Under the pieces are notes generated by a model. It saw only the letters and a list, made by a program, of their open reading frames with translations. It was not told the origin of the DNA and did not search any database. Below, piece after piece: positions 14,901 through 21,146 of a DNA stretch of 28,580 nt. Source of the DNA: UBA5972 sp964637875. Lineage in GTDB: Bacteria; Pseudomonadota; Alphaproteobacteria; Rhodobacterales; Rhodobacteraceae. The DNA lies in NCBI GenBank assembly GCA_964637875.1, contig CAZWXK010000031.1, positions 1 to 28,580 of the forward strand. Direction: 5' to 3'. How positions within the stretch are numbered: position 1 is the stretch's first letter; every line of letters starts with the position of its first letter. The position numbers were made by a program, and so were the translations under genes.

Positions 14901-15619
14901 GCGCCGCGCAGGCTGCTGAAATTGGTGCCGGTGCCGGATCCGTATTTGAACAGGCGGGCCTCGCGCACCCACAGATCCATGATGCCGCCCTCGTTCACCA
15001 GGTCGTCATTGACCGACTGGATAAAGCAGGCATGGGGCTGCGGATGCTCATAGGCGGATTTCGAGCGCACCAGCTTGCCGGTCGTGAAATCGACATAGTA
15101 ATGGCCCTGGCTGGGGCCGTCGATGCCATAGGCCCAATGCAGGCCGGTGTTGAACCATTGCGGGCTGTTGGGCGCGGCCATCTGTCTGGCCAGCATGTGG
15201 CGCATCTCGTCGAAATAGGCGCGGGCGTCCTCCTCGGTGGAGAAATTGCCACCCTTCCAGCCCCAATAGGCCCAGGCGCCCGCCAGCCGGTCGAACACCT
15301 GCCTGGCCGATGTTTCGCCGCCGAAACGTTGATCTTCGGGCAGTTCTGCCAGCGCCTTGTCATCGGGCACCGAGCGCCACAGGAATTCGGGAACGCCCTT
15401 TTCCGGCACCCGTTTCAGCCGCGCGGGCACACCGGCCTTGCGGAAATATTTCTGCGCCAGAACGTCGGCGGCAACCTGCGACCAGGACGCGGGGATCTCG
15501 ATCTCGTCCAACGCAAAGACCACGGTGCCGTCAGGGTTGCGGATTTCCGAGCTGGTCGTCGTGAAGGCGATATCCTCGTAGGCATCTCCGCCGCGGGTGA
15601 ATTTGCGTTCTATCTTCAT
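11942..15619 (-). CDS. nrdJ: Adenosylcobalamin-dependent class II ribonucleotide reductase NrdJ
   Basis: NrdJ reduces ribonucleotides to deoxyribonucleotides using B12, without needing oxygen. The 1225-residue product starts MKIERKFTRGG. The catalytic barrel contains PNSPQWFNTGLHWAYG, GSGTGTNFSSLRG, SGGTTRRAAKMV and RGSNPCSEYMFLDDTACNL with the active-site Cys. APTGTIGLVMDCDTTGIEPDFALVKFKKLAGGG and HVCGTMTLEGAPHL follow. A TSCPD-type domain (KVYLRTGEYEDGTIGEIFIDMHKEGAGF) and a C-terminal Cys-rich ribbon (CGECGNYTLVRNGTCMKCNTCG) serve thiol re-reduction. The ATG at 15619 is where homology starts; a frame open to 15895 translates the leader. No intein or frameshift is seen. Two NrdR-like boxes lie upstream and a terminator downstream. 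Confidence 0.97.
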   Translation of the reverse strand: MKIERKFTRGGDAYEDIAFTTTSSEIRNPDGTVVFALDEIEIPASWSQVAADVLAQKYFRKAGVPARLKRVPEKGVPEFLWRSVPDDKALAELPEDQRFGGETSARQVFDRLAGAWAYWGWKGGNFSTEEDARAYFDEMRHMLARQMAAPNSPQWFNTGLHWAYGIDGPSQGHYYVDFTTGKLVRSKSAYEHPQPHACFIQSVNDDLVNEGGIMDLWVREARLFKYGSGTGTNFSSLRGANEPLGGGGKSSGLMSFLKIGDRAAGAIKSGGTTRRAAKMVICDMDHPDIEEFVNWKVREEQKVAALVAGSKMHEQQLNLLFGAIRDWDGTQEDAFDPRVNKALKAAIRSAKKNAIPETYINRVLQYARQGFTSIEFPSFDTDWDSEAYLTVSGQNSNNSVRVSDAFLQAVRDDADWALIRRTDGKVAKTVKARELWDQVGHAAWACADPGIQFHDTINAWHTCPQDGEIRGSNPCSEYMFLDDTACNLASMNLLTFYRDGRFDAESYMHATRLWTLTLEISVLMAQFPSKEIARRSYDYRTLGLGYANIGGLLMNMGLGYDSDQGRAMAGALTALMTGVCYATSAEIARERGPFPAYQRNADDMLRVIRNHRRAAHGETDGYEGLEVRPVPLDGANCPDADLVTLARASWDEALRLGEAHGYRNAQVTVIAPTGTIGLVMDCDTTGIEPDFALVKFKKLAGGGYFKIINQSVPAALEKLGYTSAQIEEIIAYAVGHGSLGNAPGINHTALLGHGFGKAEIERIEAALPSAFDIRFVFNQWTLGEDFCRGTLGIPAEKLNDPTFDLLRHLGFSRAQIEAANNHVCGTMTLEGAPHLKPEHYSVFDCANPCGKIGKRFLSVESHIRMMAAAQSFISGAISKTINMPGDATIEECKAAYELSWQLGVKANALYRDGSKLSQPLSSALIEDDDELEEVLESNAPSAQKAQVLAEKIVEKVVIKEVVRSQRRKLPDRRKGYTQKAIVGGHKVYLRTGEYEDGTIGEIFIDMHKEGAGFRAMMNNFAIAVSVGLQYGVPLEEFVEAFTFTRFEPAGMVQGNDSIKNATSILDYIFRELAVSYLDRTDLAHVKPQGDRFDELGSGDDEGRANVSPVSGEVASKSLEMIRQISSTGYLRKRLPHELVLLQGGADGALDTASHGVAGLASLATESRTAAAAAGGTSAGGGMDARTKARIQGYEGDPCGECGNYTLVRNGTCMKCNTCGATSGCS

Positions 15620-16265
15620 TGTCTGCCCCGTCCGTTTGTCGGTCTTTTTGTCCCAGATCCAGGCCTGTTCCCTGTGGCATCCCGCCAGTGGCATCAGGCC
15701 CGCCGTCACCCCCGTGGCGCCACATCCCCCGCATTCGAGAGCAGAGTCGCCGCCTGCCGCCGAACGGGGCATTTCGGCCCGCCCGGCCCACAACACGGCC
15801 CCACCGGGGGTCTTGCTGCTCTGCCGCAAACTACTAGATGTGGTGTTGCCCCGTGGGGTGCCTACAAGGTGGCGTAGGTTGGGGGCATGGGTCAACGAAT
15901 TTATTCACGAATTTGTCACATTTTCCGGTTGACTTGATATTAACCGGATTCAGCCCTCGTTCCGGCCCGCCGGGCGACGGACGGAACAGAATGAAAACCC
16001 CCGCGACACGCCCCCGGCCCGGCCCTGACAGCCCGCCGCGCCCGAGCCCGTTCAACCACCGGTCAGGCCCGCCCGGACACCATCGAAAAGGGGGCGCGAA
16101 AGGGGCTGCAAAACAAGGATTTCCGGCATCCGCCTAAGACATGACAACCACCCGGGCGGGGCCGGGTTGCGGTTTGCACGCGCATGGCCGGGCCGCGATC
16201 AGGCCCCGATCAGCCGCCTTGCGATGCCCCCGCGACCACGGGTGGAAATGATTCGCTTTCGACCT
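15620..16265. other. Long intergenic region: nrdJ leader and flank
   Basis: About 646 bp without a credible gene. Bases 15620-15830 would form a long nrdJ 5' leader containing several potential stems, for example GGCCTG with CAGGCC on the minus strand (15688 down to 15659). An inverted repeat TCCGGTT-N11-AACCGGA lies at 15924-15948 in an AT-richer stretch (15895-15950) that probably includes the promoter zone. From 15960 to 16265 I see only GC-rich filler. Confidence 0.5.
15831..15877 (-). promoter_or_regulatory. Pair of NrdR-box-like elements upstream of nrdJ
   Basis: The 16-mers at 15831-15846 (CTACTAGATGTGGTGT) and 15862-15877 (CTACAAGGTGGCGTAG) resemble the NrdR consensus (ACAC-WATATATW-GTGT). 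They agree with each other at 10 of 16 positions. They start exactly 31 bp apart, the about three-helical-turn spacing typical of paired NrdR boxes. NrdR represses nrd genes when dATP is high. The second box is the weaker match. No NrdR gene is in the window. Confidence 0.65.
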
Positions 16266-17828
16266 CTAGGAGCCCGATCGCGCCTGCGTGCCGTTCATGG
16301 GCCGGCTTGTCGGGGACTCTGCATAGCGATCCATGAAACAGGCGCGAACGGGTAAAAAGTTCTTGTCGTAATATTTTGATATTACTGGTTTAATCCAGTC
16401 ATCAAGGTAATTTTCAAAGCGAAACCCCCACCCCTCCAGGGCCGGGAATGTTGCGCGATTCCCGGGCAGCGGGGCGATGGAGGCGCTCTGGAACAGGCGA
16501 CTCACCTCGTCGGCCCCGAGCGTGCCGGCGGGCCCGACGACCACAAGATTGCGCCCCGCAAGGGCGCGAAAATCGACACGCAGATCGGCATTGCGCCCAT
16601 AGACCGATCGCGACAGCACCACCGCGTCGAATCCCCGATTGATCAGCATCGCGCCGGTGCCATATTCCAGCGCCGCAACCACACGCCCGCGCGCCAGCCC
16701 CCGCAGCGGCGCATCAAGCCGGCCCTCATCCAGATCATAGTGGAACCGCATCCATTGCGCCTGGCGCGCGGGCAGGACGGTCTCGGGCGCAATCCACATG
16801 AAGCGCAGCCCCAGAGCCAGCAACGCGACCGGCACCAGAACAACCCCGCCCAACAGCACGGCCGCGCCCCGCAGCCGCGGCCACAGCCGCCCCGGCGCCG
16901 CCTCGGCCAGGGCAAGTACCGCAAGAAATCCCACCGGCGCGCCCCAGTTCACGCCGAAATCGCGCCGCCACAGCGCGATCAGCAACATGACGACAAGGGT
17001 TCCCATGAAAAGACGGCCAAAGAAATCGGGCCTGTGCCCGGCCCGCAGGTTGCGCAACAACACCCACAGCGCCGCCAGGCCGGGCAGACCCGCCATCAGC
17101 ACCAGCGTCAGCGCCAGCCAGGCCGGCCCCCAGCCGGCGGCACGGTCAATGCGGAAGATGAAGTTGAACGCAAGATTGACGTCGCAATTGTTCAGGTTCC
17201 ACCACAGATGCCACAGGAACGGCGCCAGCGCGATCGCCGAAATCGCCACCATCCGCCCGAAAAGAAAGCGCCATGCCGATGGCCAGCTTGCCAATGCCAG
17301 CAACAGGCCCAGATAGATCACCGCGCCGGTATATTTGGTCAGCAACATCGCCGCCAGTGCCAGCCCCGCGCCCACGACCCATGCCGCCGGGCCGCCGCGA
17401 AAGGCGCGCTCGGTCGCGATCACGAATACCAGTGTCGCCGCCGCAAGGATGGTGTCGTTCAGAAACAGGTTGAACAGCAGCAGAAAACCCGGCGTCAACG
17501 CCAGCAACAGCACCGCCCCGCCGGCATCGCGCCCGGGCATCCGCCGGATACGCCAGGACATCAGCCACAGCGCGGCCAGCCCCAGAGCCAGGGCGAAAAC
17601 GCGATGCAGCGGGCCCTGGCTGGCCAGCCCCAGCCCCTCGGCCAGTCGCCACAGGGCAAAGGAAATCCAGCCCGGCAAGGGTGGATGATCATAGAAACCC
17701 GCGCGCAGGCTCTGGCCCCACGAGACGAAATAGGCCTCGTCTCCGGCAATCGGCAGACCGATCTGCAACGACAGGCTGAGCAACGCCGCAAAGAGCCACC
17801 ACGGGCCATACCGGGAAAATGCGGCCAT
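16266..17828 (-). CDS. GT39/ArnT-like integral membrane glycosyltransferase
   Basis: This is a polytopic inner-membrane transferase of the dolichyl-phosphate-mannose mannosyltransferase/ArnT superfamily (GT-C fold), which moves sugars from polyprenyl-phosphate donors to lipids or proteins on the periplasmic side. The 520 residues carry the acidic first-loop motif AGDEAYFVSWG around 29-39 and the family motif YDHPPLPGW, followed by about ten hydrophobic spans and a C-terminal soluble domain. The DE pair in the first periplasmic loop is the catalytic/metal-binding signature of the superfamily. Substrate and acceptor cannot be told. The ATG at 17828 has CGAGG about 7 nt upstream. It lies 47 bp after tRNA-Pro on the same strand, so read-through from the tRNA promoter is possible. 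Confidence 0.85.
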   Translation of the reverse strand: MAAFSRYGPWWLFAALLSLSLQIGLPIAGDEAYFVSWGQSLRAGFYDHPPLPGWISFALWRLAEGLGLASQGPLHRVFALALGLAALWLMSWRIRRMPGRDAGGAVLLLALTPGFLLLFNLFLNDTILAAATLVFVIATERAFRGGPAAWVVGAGLALAAMLLTKYTGAVIYLGLLLALASWPSAWRFLFGRMVAISAIALAPFLWHLWWNLNNCDVNLAFNFIFRIDRAAGWGPAWLALTLVLMAGLPGLAALWVLLRNLRAGHRPDFFGRLFMGTLVVMLLIALWRRDFGVNWGAPVGFLAVLALAEAAPGRLWPRLRGAAVLLGGVVLVPVALLALGLRFMWIAPETVLPARQAQWMRFHYDLDEGRLDAPLRGLARGRVVAALEYGTGAMLINRGFDAVVLSRSVYGRNADLRVDFRALAGRNLVVVGPAGTLGADEVSRLFQSASIAPLPGNRATFPALEGWGFRFENYLDDWIKPVISKYYDKNFLPVRACFMDRYAESPTSRPMNGTQARSGS

Positions 17829-17846
17829 GTGAAAACCTCGTTGCCG

Positions 17847-17870
17847 CCCGGCCGGATAATGCCGGCCGGG
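17847..17870 (-). terminator. Strong hairpin between tRNA-Pro and the glycosyltransferase gene
   Basis: A perfect 9-bp stem, CCCGGCCGG (17847-17855) and CCGGCCGGG (17862-17870), has a 6-nt loop. It lies just 3' of the tRNA and in the leader of the glycosyltransferase gene. The only T-run is TTTT after a further 13 bases, so it is an imperfect terminator. It may equally act in tRNA 3' processing or attenuation. Confidence 0.4.
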
Positions 17871-17875
17871 GCTGC

Positions 17876-17952
17876 TGGTCGGGGCGACTGGATTCGAACC
17901 AGCGACCTACGGTACCCAAAACCGTCGCGCTACCAGGCTGCGCCACGCCCCG
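17876..17952 (-). tRNA. tRNA-Pro (anticodon TGG)
   Basis: The 77-nt cloverleaf reads from 17952 leftward. The acceptor CGGGGCG pairs with CGCCCCG. The D-arm contains AGCCTGGTA. The anticodon stem ACGGT/ACCGT encloses the loop TTTGGGT with anticodon TGG, read as proline. The T-arm GCTGG-TTCGAAT-CCAGT follows. The discriminator A and an encoded CCA are present (17879-17876). A single U34 wobble anticodon serves CCA and CCG, with wider decoding if U34 is modified. Confidence 0.97.
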
Positions 17953-18009
17953 TCTGGTGCAGGCATGTCTACAGTCAGGAAAGGCGGTTGGAAAGGGAGA
18001 ATTCCCTGC

Positions 18010-18148
18010 CCCTGGCCGCANNNNNNNNNNNNNNNNNNNNNNNNNNNNNNNNNNNNNNNNNNNNNNNNNNNNNNNNNNNNNNNNNNNNNNNNNNNNNNNN
18101 NNNNNNNNNNNNNNNNNNNNCCCTGGCCGCAGCACCCTGGCCGCAGCA
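18010..18148. repeat. 14-bp tandem repeat array interrupted by a scaffold gap
   Basis: The unit CCCTGGCCGCAGCA occurs twice perfectly at 18121-18134 and 18135-18148, with a decayed copy after that. The left flank of the gap ends in the first 11 bases of the same unit (18010-18020). The 100-N gap at 18021-18120 therefore most likely replaces an array of this repeat that the assembler could not resolve. The surrounding interval 17953-18181 has no gene. Confidence 0.75.
18021..18120. other. Scaffold gap (100 N) within a tandem repeat
   Basis: A placeholder gap whose flanks are both the same 14-bp repeat unit, so the missing sequence is probably more repeat. The true copy number is unknown. Confidence 0.95.
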
Positions 18149-18181
18149 CCCTGGGCCGCACCATCCGGCGCGACCACCCGC

Positions 18182-18694
18182 TCAGCGACAGGGCCAGGCC
18201 GCATCCGCGCCAAAGGCGGGGTTGCGCATCTCGGTGCCCGGCGTCAGGCCCAGCCGGGCAACCGTACCGCCCCTGACCTCGAGCACGGCCAGAACCCCGT
18301 CGCCGCCATCGATCAGGGCCAGGCTCTGCGGGGTGGCATTTTCCTTGATCCGCCGCACGACGCCACGCTTGTCAAGAAACAGCATGTCCAGCGGGATCAG
18401 GGTATTCTTCATCCAGAACTGCGCCCTCTGGGGGCGTTCAAAGATGAACAACATGCCGGCGAAATCGTCCAGCGAACGGCGGAACATCAACCCCCGCGCC
18501 CGGCTGTCGCTGTCGGCGGCGATCTCGACATCAAAGGCGGCCTGCCCCCAGCTGCCCCTGAGATAGGCCTTGCCGGGGGCACAGGAACCGGGACTGCCGA
18601 CAGCGGCCGCGGAATCGCCGGCGGCGCGCGCAGGAGCGACCGCCGCCACCGGTGGCGCCAGCACGAGAATCAGCATCAACAGAAAACGGCGCAT
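18182..18694 (-). CDS. DUF192 family protein with signal peptide
   Basis: The DUF192 (COG1430) family has no firmly established function. The 170-residue product begins with a Sec-type signal peptide (MRRFLLMLILVLAPPVAAVAP, cleavage plausible after ARA near 22-25), so it should act in the periplasm. The family core follows: RARGLMFRRSLDDFAGMLFIF, FWMKNTLIPLDMLFLD and VLEVRGGTVARLGLTPG. The ATG at 18694 is chosen because the signal peptide starts there and a G-rich site lies about 8 nt upstream. It begins 25 bp after the stop of the double cold-shock-domain gene on the same strand, suggesting one transcript. Confidence 0.88.
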   Translation of the reverse strand: MRRFLLMLILVLAPPVAAVAPARAAGDSAAAVGSPGSCAPGKAYLRGSWGQAAFDVEIAADSDSRARGLMFRRSLDDFAGMLFIFERPQRAQFWMKNTLIPLDMLFLDKRGVVRRIKENATPQSLALIDGGDGVLAVLEVRGGTVARLGLTPGTEMRNPAFGADAAWPCR

Positions 18695-18719
18695 ACCGAT
18701 CGCCCCCCAATTGCCCCCA

Positions 18720-19268
18720 TCAATCGGCCCCCGCCCGGGCGTCCTGCCCGTCGCCCGGCGCGGCGGGACCGACCTCGAGCGCATGGTCCCATACCCGCAC
18801 GTCCCAGGCAAGCATCCCGCGCGGCCCCCTGGCCACCCGCAGCGCGATGGCCTCGCCCTGTTCGAGCCCGGCCAGGCCACATGCCTGCAAGACCTCGGCA
18901 TGGATGAATATGTCGCCGGGTTCGGCAAAGATGTTGGCAAAGCCGAACCCCTTGACGGGATCGTACCACTTTACGCGTGCAGGTTGCAGCCGCGCGTCGG
19001 TTTCGAGCTGCCCCCCCTCGCCCAGCATCCTGCGCAGCGCGCGCAACCCGCCCTGAGGGGGCGGCGCCTCGATTTCAAGGATGCGGATCGCGTGGCACCC
19101 CTTGTCGGTCTGTCGGATTTCGGCCCTGATCCGGGCGCCGCTGGCGACCGAATTGCGCCCATACATGCGCAGGACATTGGCATGGAGCAGAATATCTCCG
19201 CCACATCCCTCGGCTATGATAAAGCCAAACCCCCTTGACGCATCGAACCATTTGACATGGCCCGTCAC
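18720..19268 (-). CDS. Double cold-shock-domain protein
   Basis: The 182 residues hold two cold-shock domains, which bind single-stranded RNA/DNA. CSD1 is HVKWFDASRGFGFI with DILLHANVL. CSD2 is RVKWYDPVKGFGFANIF with DIFIHAEVL. Each pair is the RNP1/RNP2 signature. They are joined by a linker of about 40 residues (APPPQGGLRALRRMLGEGGQ) and followed by an acidic/disordered tail. Typical Csp proteins have one domain and about 70 residues, so this is the larger tandem form seen in alphaproteobacteria. No ATG fits; GTG at 19268 has AGGAAGG close upstream, and GTG at 19286 would add six residues. It is likely co-transcribed with the DUF192 gene. Confidence 0.88.
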   Translation of the reverse strand: MTGHVKWFDASRGFGFIIAEGCGGDILLHANVLRMYGRNSVASGARIRAEIRQTDKGCHAIRILEIEAPPPQGGLRALRRMLGEGGQLETDARLQPARVKWYDPVKGFGFANIFAEPGDIFIHAEVLQACGLAGLEQGEAIALRVARGPRGMLAWDVRVWDHALEVGPAAPGDGQDARAGAD

Positions 19269-19402
19269 CGTCCCTTCCTGTCCCACCTTTTCCAAGCTAC
19301 CTTTTCGTTGACCCTGGTCCGAAAGACTAGCAGCAAGAGGATGATGTTTCCAGCATTTCCGCCGGAAATCGGTCCATGTTTTTGACCAATTCCGACAACA
19401 CA

Positions 19403-19424
19403 CCGAAAAAAGGGGGTTTTTCGG
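19403..19424 (-). terminator. Hairpin with T-run between the pdxH and csp genes
   Basis: CCGAAAAA (19403-19410) pairs with TTTTTCGG (19417-19424) around a G5 loop. On the minus strand it gives CCGAAAAA-CCCCCT-TTTTTCGG just beyond the pdxH end. The stem is A/T-rich, so it may be a bidirectional terminator or part of a larger structure with the adjacent GGGCC/GGCCC. Function is uncertain. Confidence 0.35.
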
Positions 19425-19455
19425 GCCCCGGCGGCCCGCTGTCCGGGCTCAGGGG

Positions 19456-19555
19456 NNNNNNNNNNNNNNNNNNNNNNNNNNNNNNNNNNNNNNNNNNNNN
19501 NNNNNNNNNNNNNNNNNNNNNNNNNNNNNNNNNNNNNNNNNNNNNNNNNNNNNNN
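19456..19555. other. Scaffold gap (100 N) at the 3' end of pdxH
   Basis: A placeholder gap that removes the last codons of pdxH. Flanks are GC-rich (GGGCTCAGGGG on the left, CCCCCGGTTCC on the right). Confidence 0.95.
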
Positions 19556-20133
19556 CCCCCGGTTCCGGGCGCGCGGACCCAGCGAAAACGATCGTGCAGA
19601 CGAAAGGCACCGTCGGCCCAGAACTCGATCTCGCGCGGGATGATGCGAAAGCCACCCCAGAACGGCGGACGCGGCGGATTGGTGCCATATCGCGCGCCGA
19701 CACGGGCGACCTCGGCCATCAGGGCCGCGCGCGAGGCCAGCGGCCGGCTCTGCGCCGAGGCCCAGGCGCCCAGCCTGCTCTTGAGGGATCGCGAGGCGAA
19801 ATAGGCGTCGGCCCTGGGGCCGTCCTCCTTTTCCACCACGCCGCGCACACGGATCTGGCGGCGCAGGGATTTCCAGTGCATGACAAAGGCCGCCTTGCCG
19901 GTGGCCTCGATCTGGCGGGCCTTGGCACTCGCGTAATTGGTGTAGAAAAGAAACCCGTCATCCTCGATTTCCTTGAGCAGGACCATGCGCACATCGGGCA
20001 TCCCCTCGTCATCGACGGTGGCCAGCGCGATCGCGTTGGGGTCGTTGGGCTCGGACTCTTCGGCCTCGCGCAGCCAGCGCCGCGCGATGACAAGGGGATC
20101 GTCGCCTGCAAAGATTCCCGTCCTGTCGCTCAT
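19556..20133 (-). CDS. pdxH: Pyridoxamine/pyridoxine 5'-phosphate oxidase, C-terminus lost in gap
   Basis: PdxH is an FMN-dependent cytoplasmic enzyme that oxidises PNP or PMP to pyridoxal 5'-phosphate. About 192 residues are visible. They contain DDPLVIARRWLREAEESEPNDPNAIALATVD, VRMVLLKEIEDDGFLFYTNYASAKARQI, KAAFVMHWKSLRRQIRVRG and EIEFWADGAFRLHDRFRW. The family normally ends about 10-15 residues later in a conserved RL-P-like tail, which is missing here because the 100-N gap begins. The ATG at 20133 has GGAGGAG 7 nt upstream, decisive against an in-frame start at 20256. It is divergent from fabI. Confidence 0.95.
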
Positions 20134-20269
20134 CTGCCCGCTCCTCCTGACCTGCTGCTGCCAAAACGCGCCATCCCTTTTAGCGCGCCCGTGCCGCAAG
20201 GCCAGCGCGAAATGCGCGCGCGCCCGCCAAAAGGCCCCGAAAGCCCCCGCCAGCATGGGCCGTGCGGTC

Positions 20270-20298
20270 TTGAAGCCCTGCCCCGCTTGGCATAAACG
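20270..20298 (+). promoter_or_regulatory. Candidate sigma70 promoter of fabI
   Basis: TTGAAG (20270-20275) and TAAACG (20293-20298) are separated by 17 bp. The implied leader is about 25 nt, ending at the ATG at 20331 with an AGGGCGGGG ribosome site. Only sequence similarity supports this. Confidence 0.45.
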
Positions 20299-20330
20299 GG
20301 TGTATCCGACAACTGACGCGAGGGCGGGGA

Positions 20331-21146
20331 ATGAGTGGTTTGATGAGCGGCAAGCGCGGCCTGATCATGGGCGTTGCCAATGACAAGTCCATGGCCTGGG
20401 GAATCGCCCGCGCCCTGGCGGCCGAGGGTGCCGAGATGGCCTTTTCCTATCAGGGCGAGGTCCTGGGCAAACGGGTCAGACCGCTGGCCGAGCAGCTGGG
20501 CGTTGCCCATGTCCTGGAATGCGACGTGACCGACGGCGCCTCGATCGACGCGCTGTTCGAGACCCTGCGCGCGGCATGGGGCGGGATCGACTTTCTGGTG
20601 CATGCGATCGGCTATTCCGACAAGTCCCAGCTCAGGGGCCGCTACATCGACACCACGGCCGACAATTTCCGCATGACGATGGATATTTCCGTCTATTCCT
20701 TTACCGCGGTCGCCCAGCGCGCCGAAAAGTTGATGGGTGACGGCGGGTCGATGCTGACGCTCACCTATTACGGCGCCGAAAAGGTCATGCCGCATTACAA
20801 CGTGATGGGGGTGGCCAAGGCCGCGCTCGAGGCCAGCGTGCGCTACATGGCCGAGGATCTGGGCAAGGACAATATCCGCGTCAACGCCATTTCCGCCGGC
20901 ACCGTGAAAACGCTGGCCGCCAGCGGCATCGGCGATTTCCGCTATATCATGAAATGGAACCAGCTGAATTCGCCGCTCCGCCGCAACGTGACGCTGGAGG
21001 ATGTCGGCAAATCGGCGCTGTATCTGCTGTCCGATCTGGGCTCGGGCGTCACCGGCGAGGTGCTGCATGTGGATGCGGGATACAACGTGGTGGGCATGAA
21101 GGCCATCGACGCCCCCGACATCGATATCGTCACCAGGAGGAAATGA
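20331..21146 (+). CDS. fabI: Enoyl-[acyl-carrier-protein] reductase (NADH) FabI
   Basis: FabI catalyses the last reduction of each fatty-acid elongation cycle and is the triclosan target. The 271 residues show the short-chain-dehydrogenase fold with the FabI-type nucleotide motif GLIMGVANDKSMAWGIA (about 10-26), VLECDVTD, FLVHAIGYSDK, and the catalytic Tyr146/Tyr156-x6-Lys163 arrangement in TYYGAEKVMPHYNVMGVAKAALE. The C-terminal part has RVNAISAGTVKTLAASGI and GEVLHVDAGYNVVGM. ATG at 20331 is preferred; a second in-frame ATG at 20343 is possible. Its stop overlaps the start of the XGPRT gene (TGATG), indicating an operon. Confidence 0.95.
   Translation: MSGLMSGKRGLIMGVANDKSMAWGIARALAAEGAEMAFSYQGEVLGKRVRPLAEQLGVAHVLECDVTDGASIDALFETLRAAWGGIDFLVHAIGYSDKSQLRGRYIDTTADNFRMTMDISVYSFTAVAQRAEKLMGDGGSMLTLTYYGAEKVMPHYNVMGVAKAALEASVRYMAEDLGKDNIRVNAISAGTVKTLAASGIGDFRYIMKWNQLNSPLRRNVTLEDVGKSALYLLSDLGSGVTGEVLHVDAGYNVVGMKAIDAPDIDIVTRRK

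Noticed and set aside
15619..15840. Cobalamin riboswitch in the nrdJ leader
   Set aside because: One GCCACTG submotif is on the sense strand, but I cannot find the B12-box-like AGYCAGGAGACC segment or the CCCCCGCAACTGT core in order; the C5GC-like string is on the opposite strand. Kept only as an open question under findings.
15620..15895. 92-residue N-terminal extension of NrdJ from an upstream in-frame start
   Set aside because: The added residues are low-complexity translation of the leader and promoter, including the NrdR-like boxes; NrdJ homology begins at the ATG at 15619.
15929..15943. FNR-like TTGAC...TTAA site near nrdJ
   Set aside because: Spacing and second half do not fit TTGAT-N4-ATCAA; the 7-bp inverted repeat explains the apparent symmetry better.
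16740..18566. Long plus-strand frame across the glycosyltransferase, tRNA and gap
   Set aside because: It runs antisense to a membrane protein, through tRNA-Pro and through 100 N; composition is repetitive Q/P/R with no domain.
19327..19455. Continuation of pdxH beyond the gap to a stop at 19327
   Set aside because: The residues left of the gap do not resemble a PdxH C-terminus and the frame across 100 N is arbitrary.
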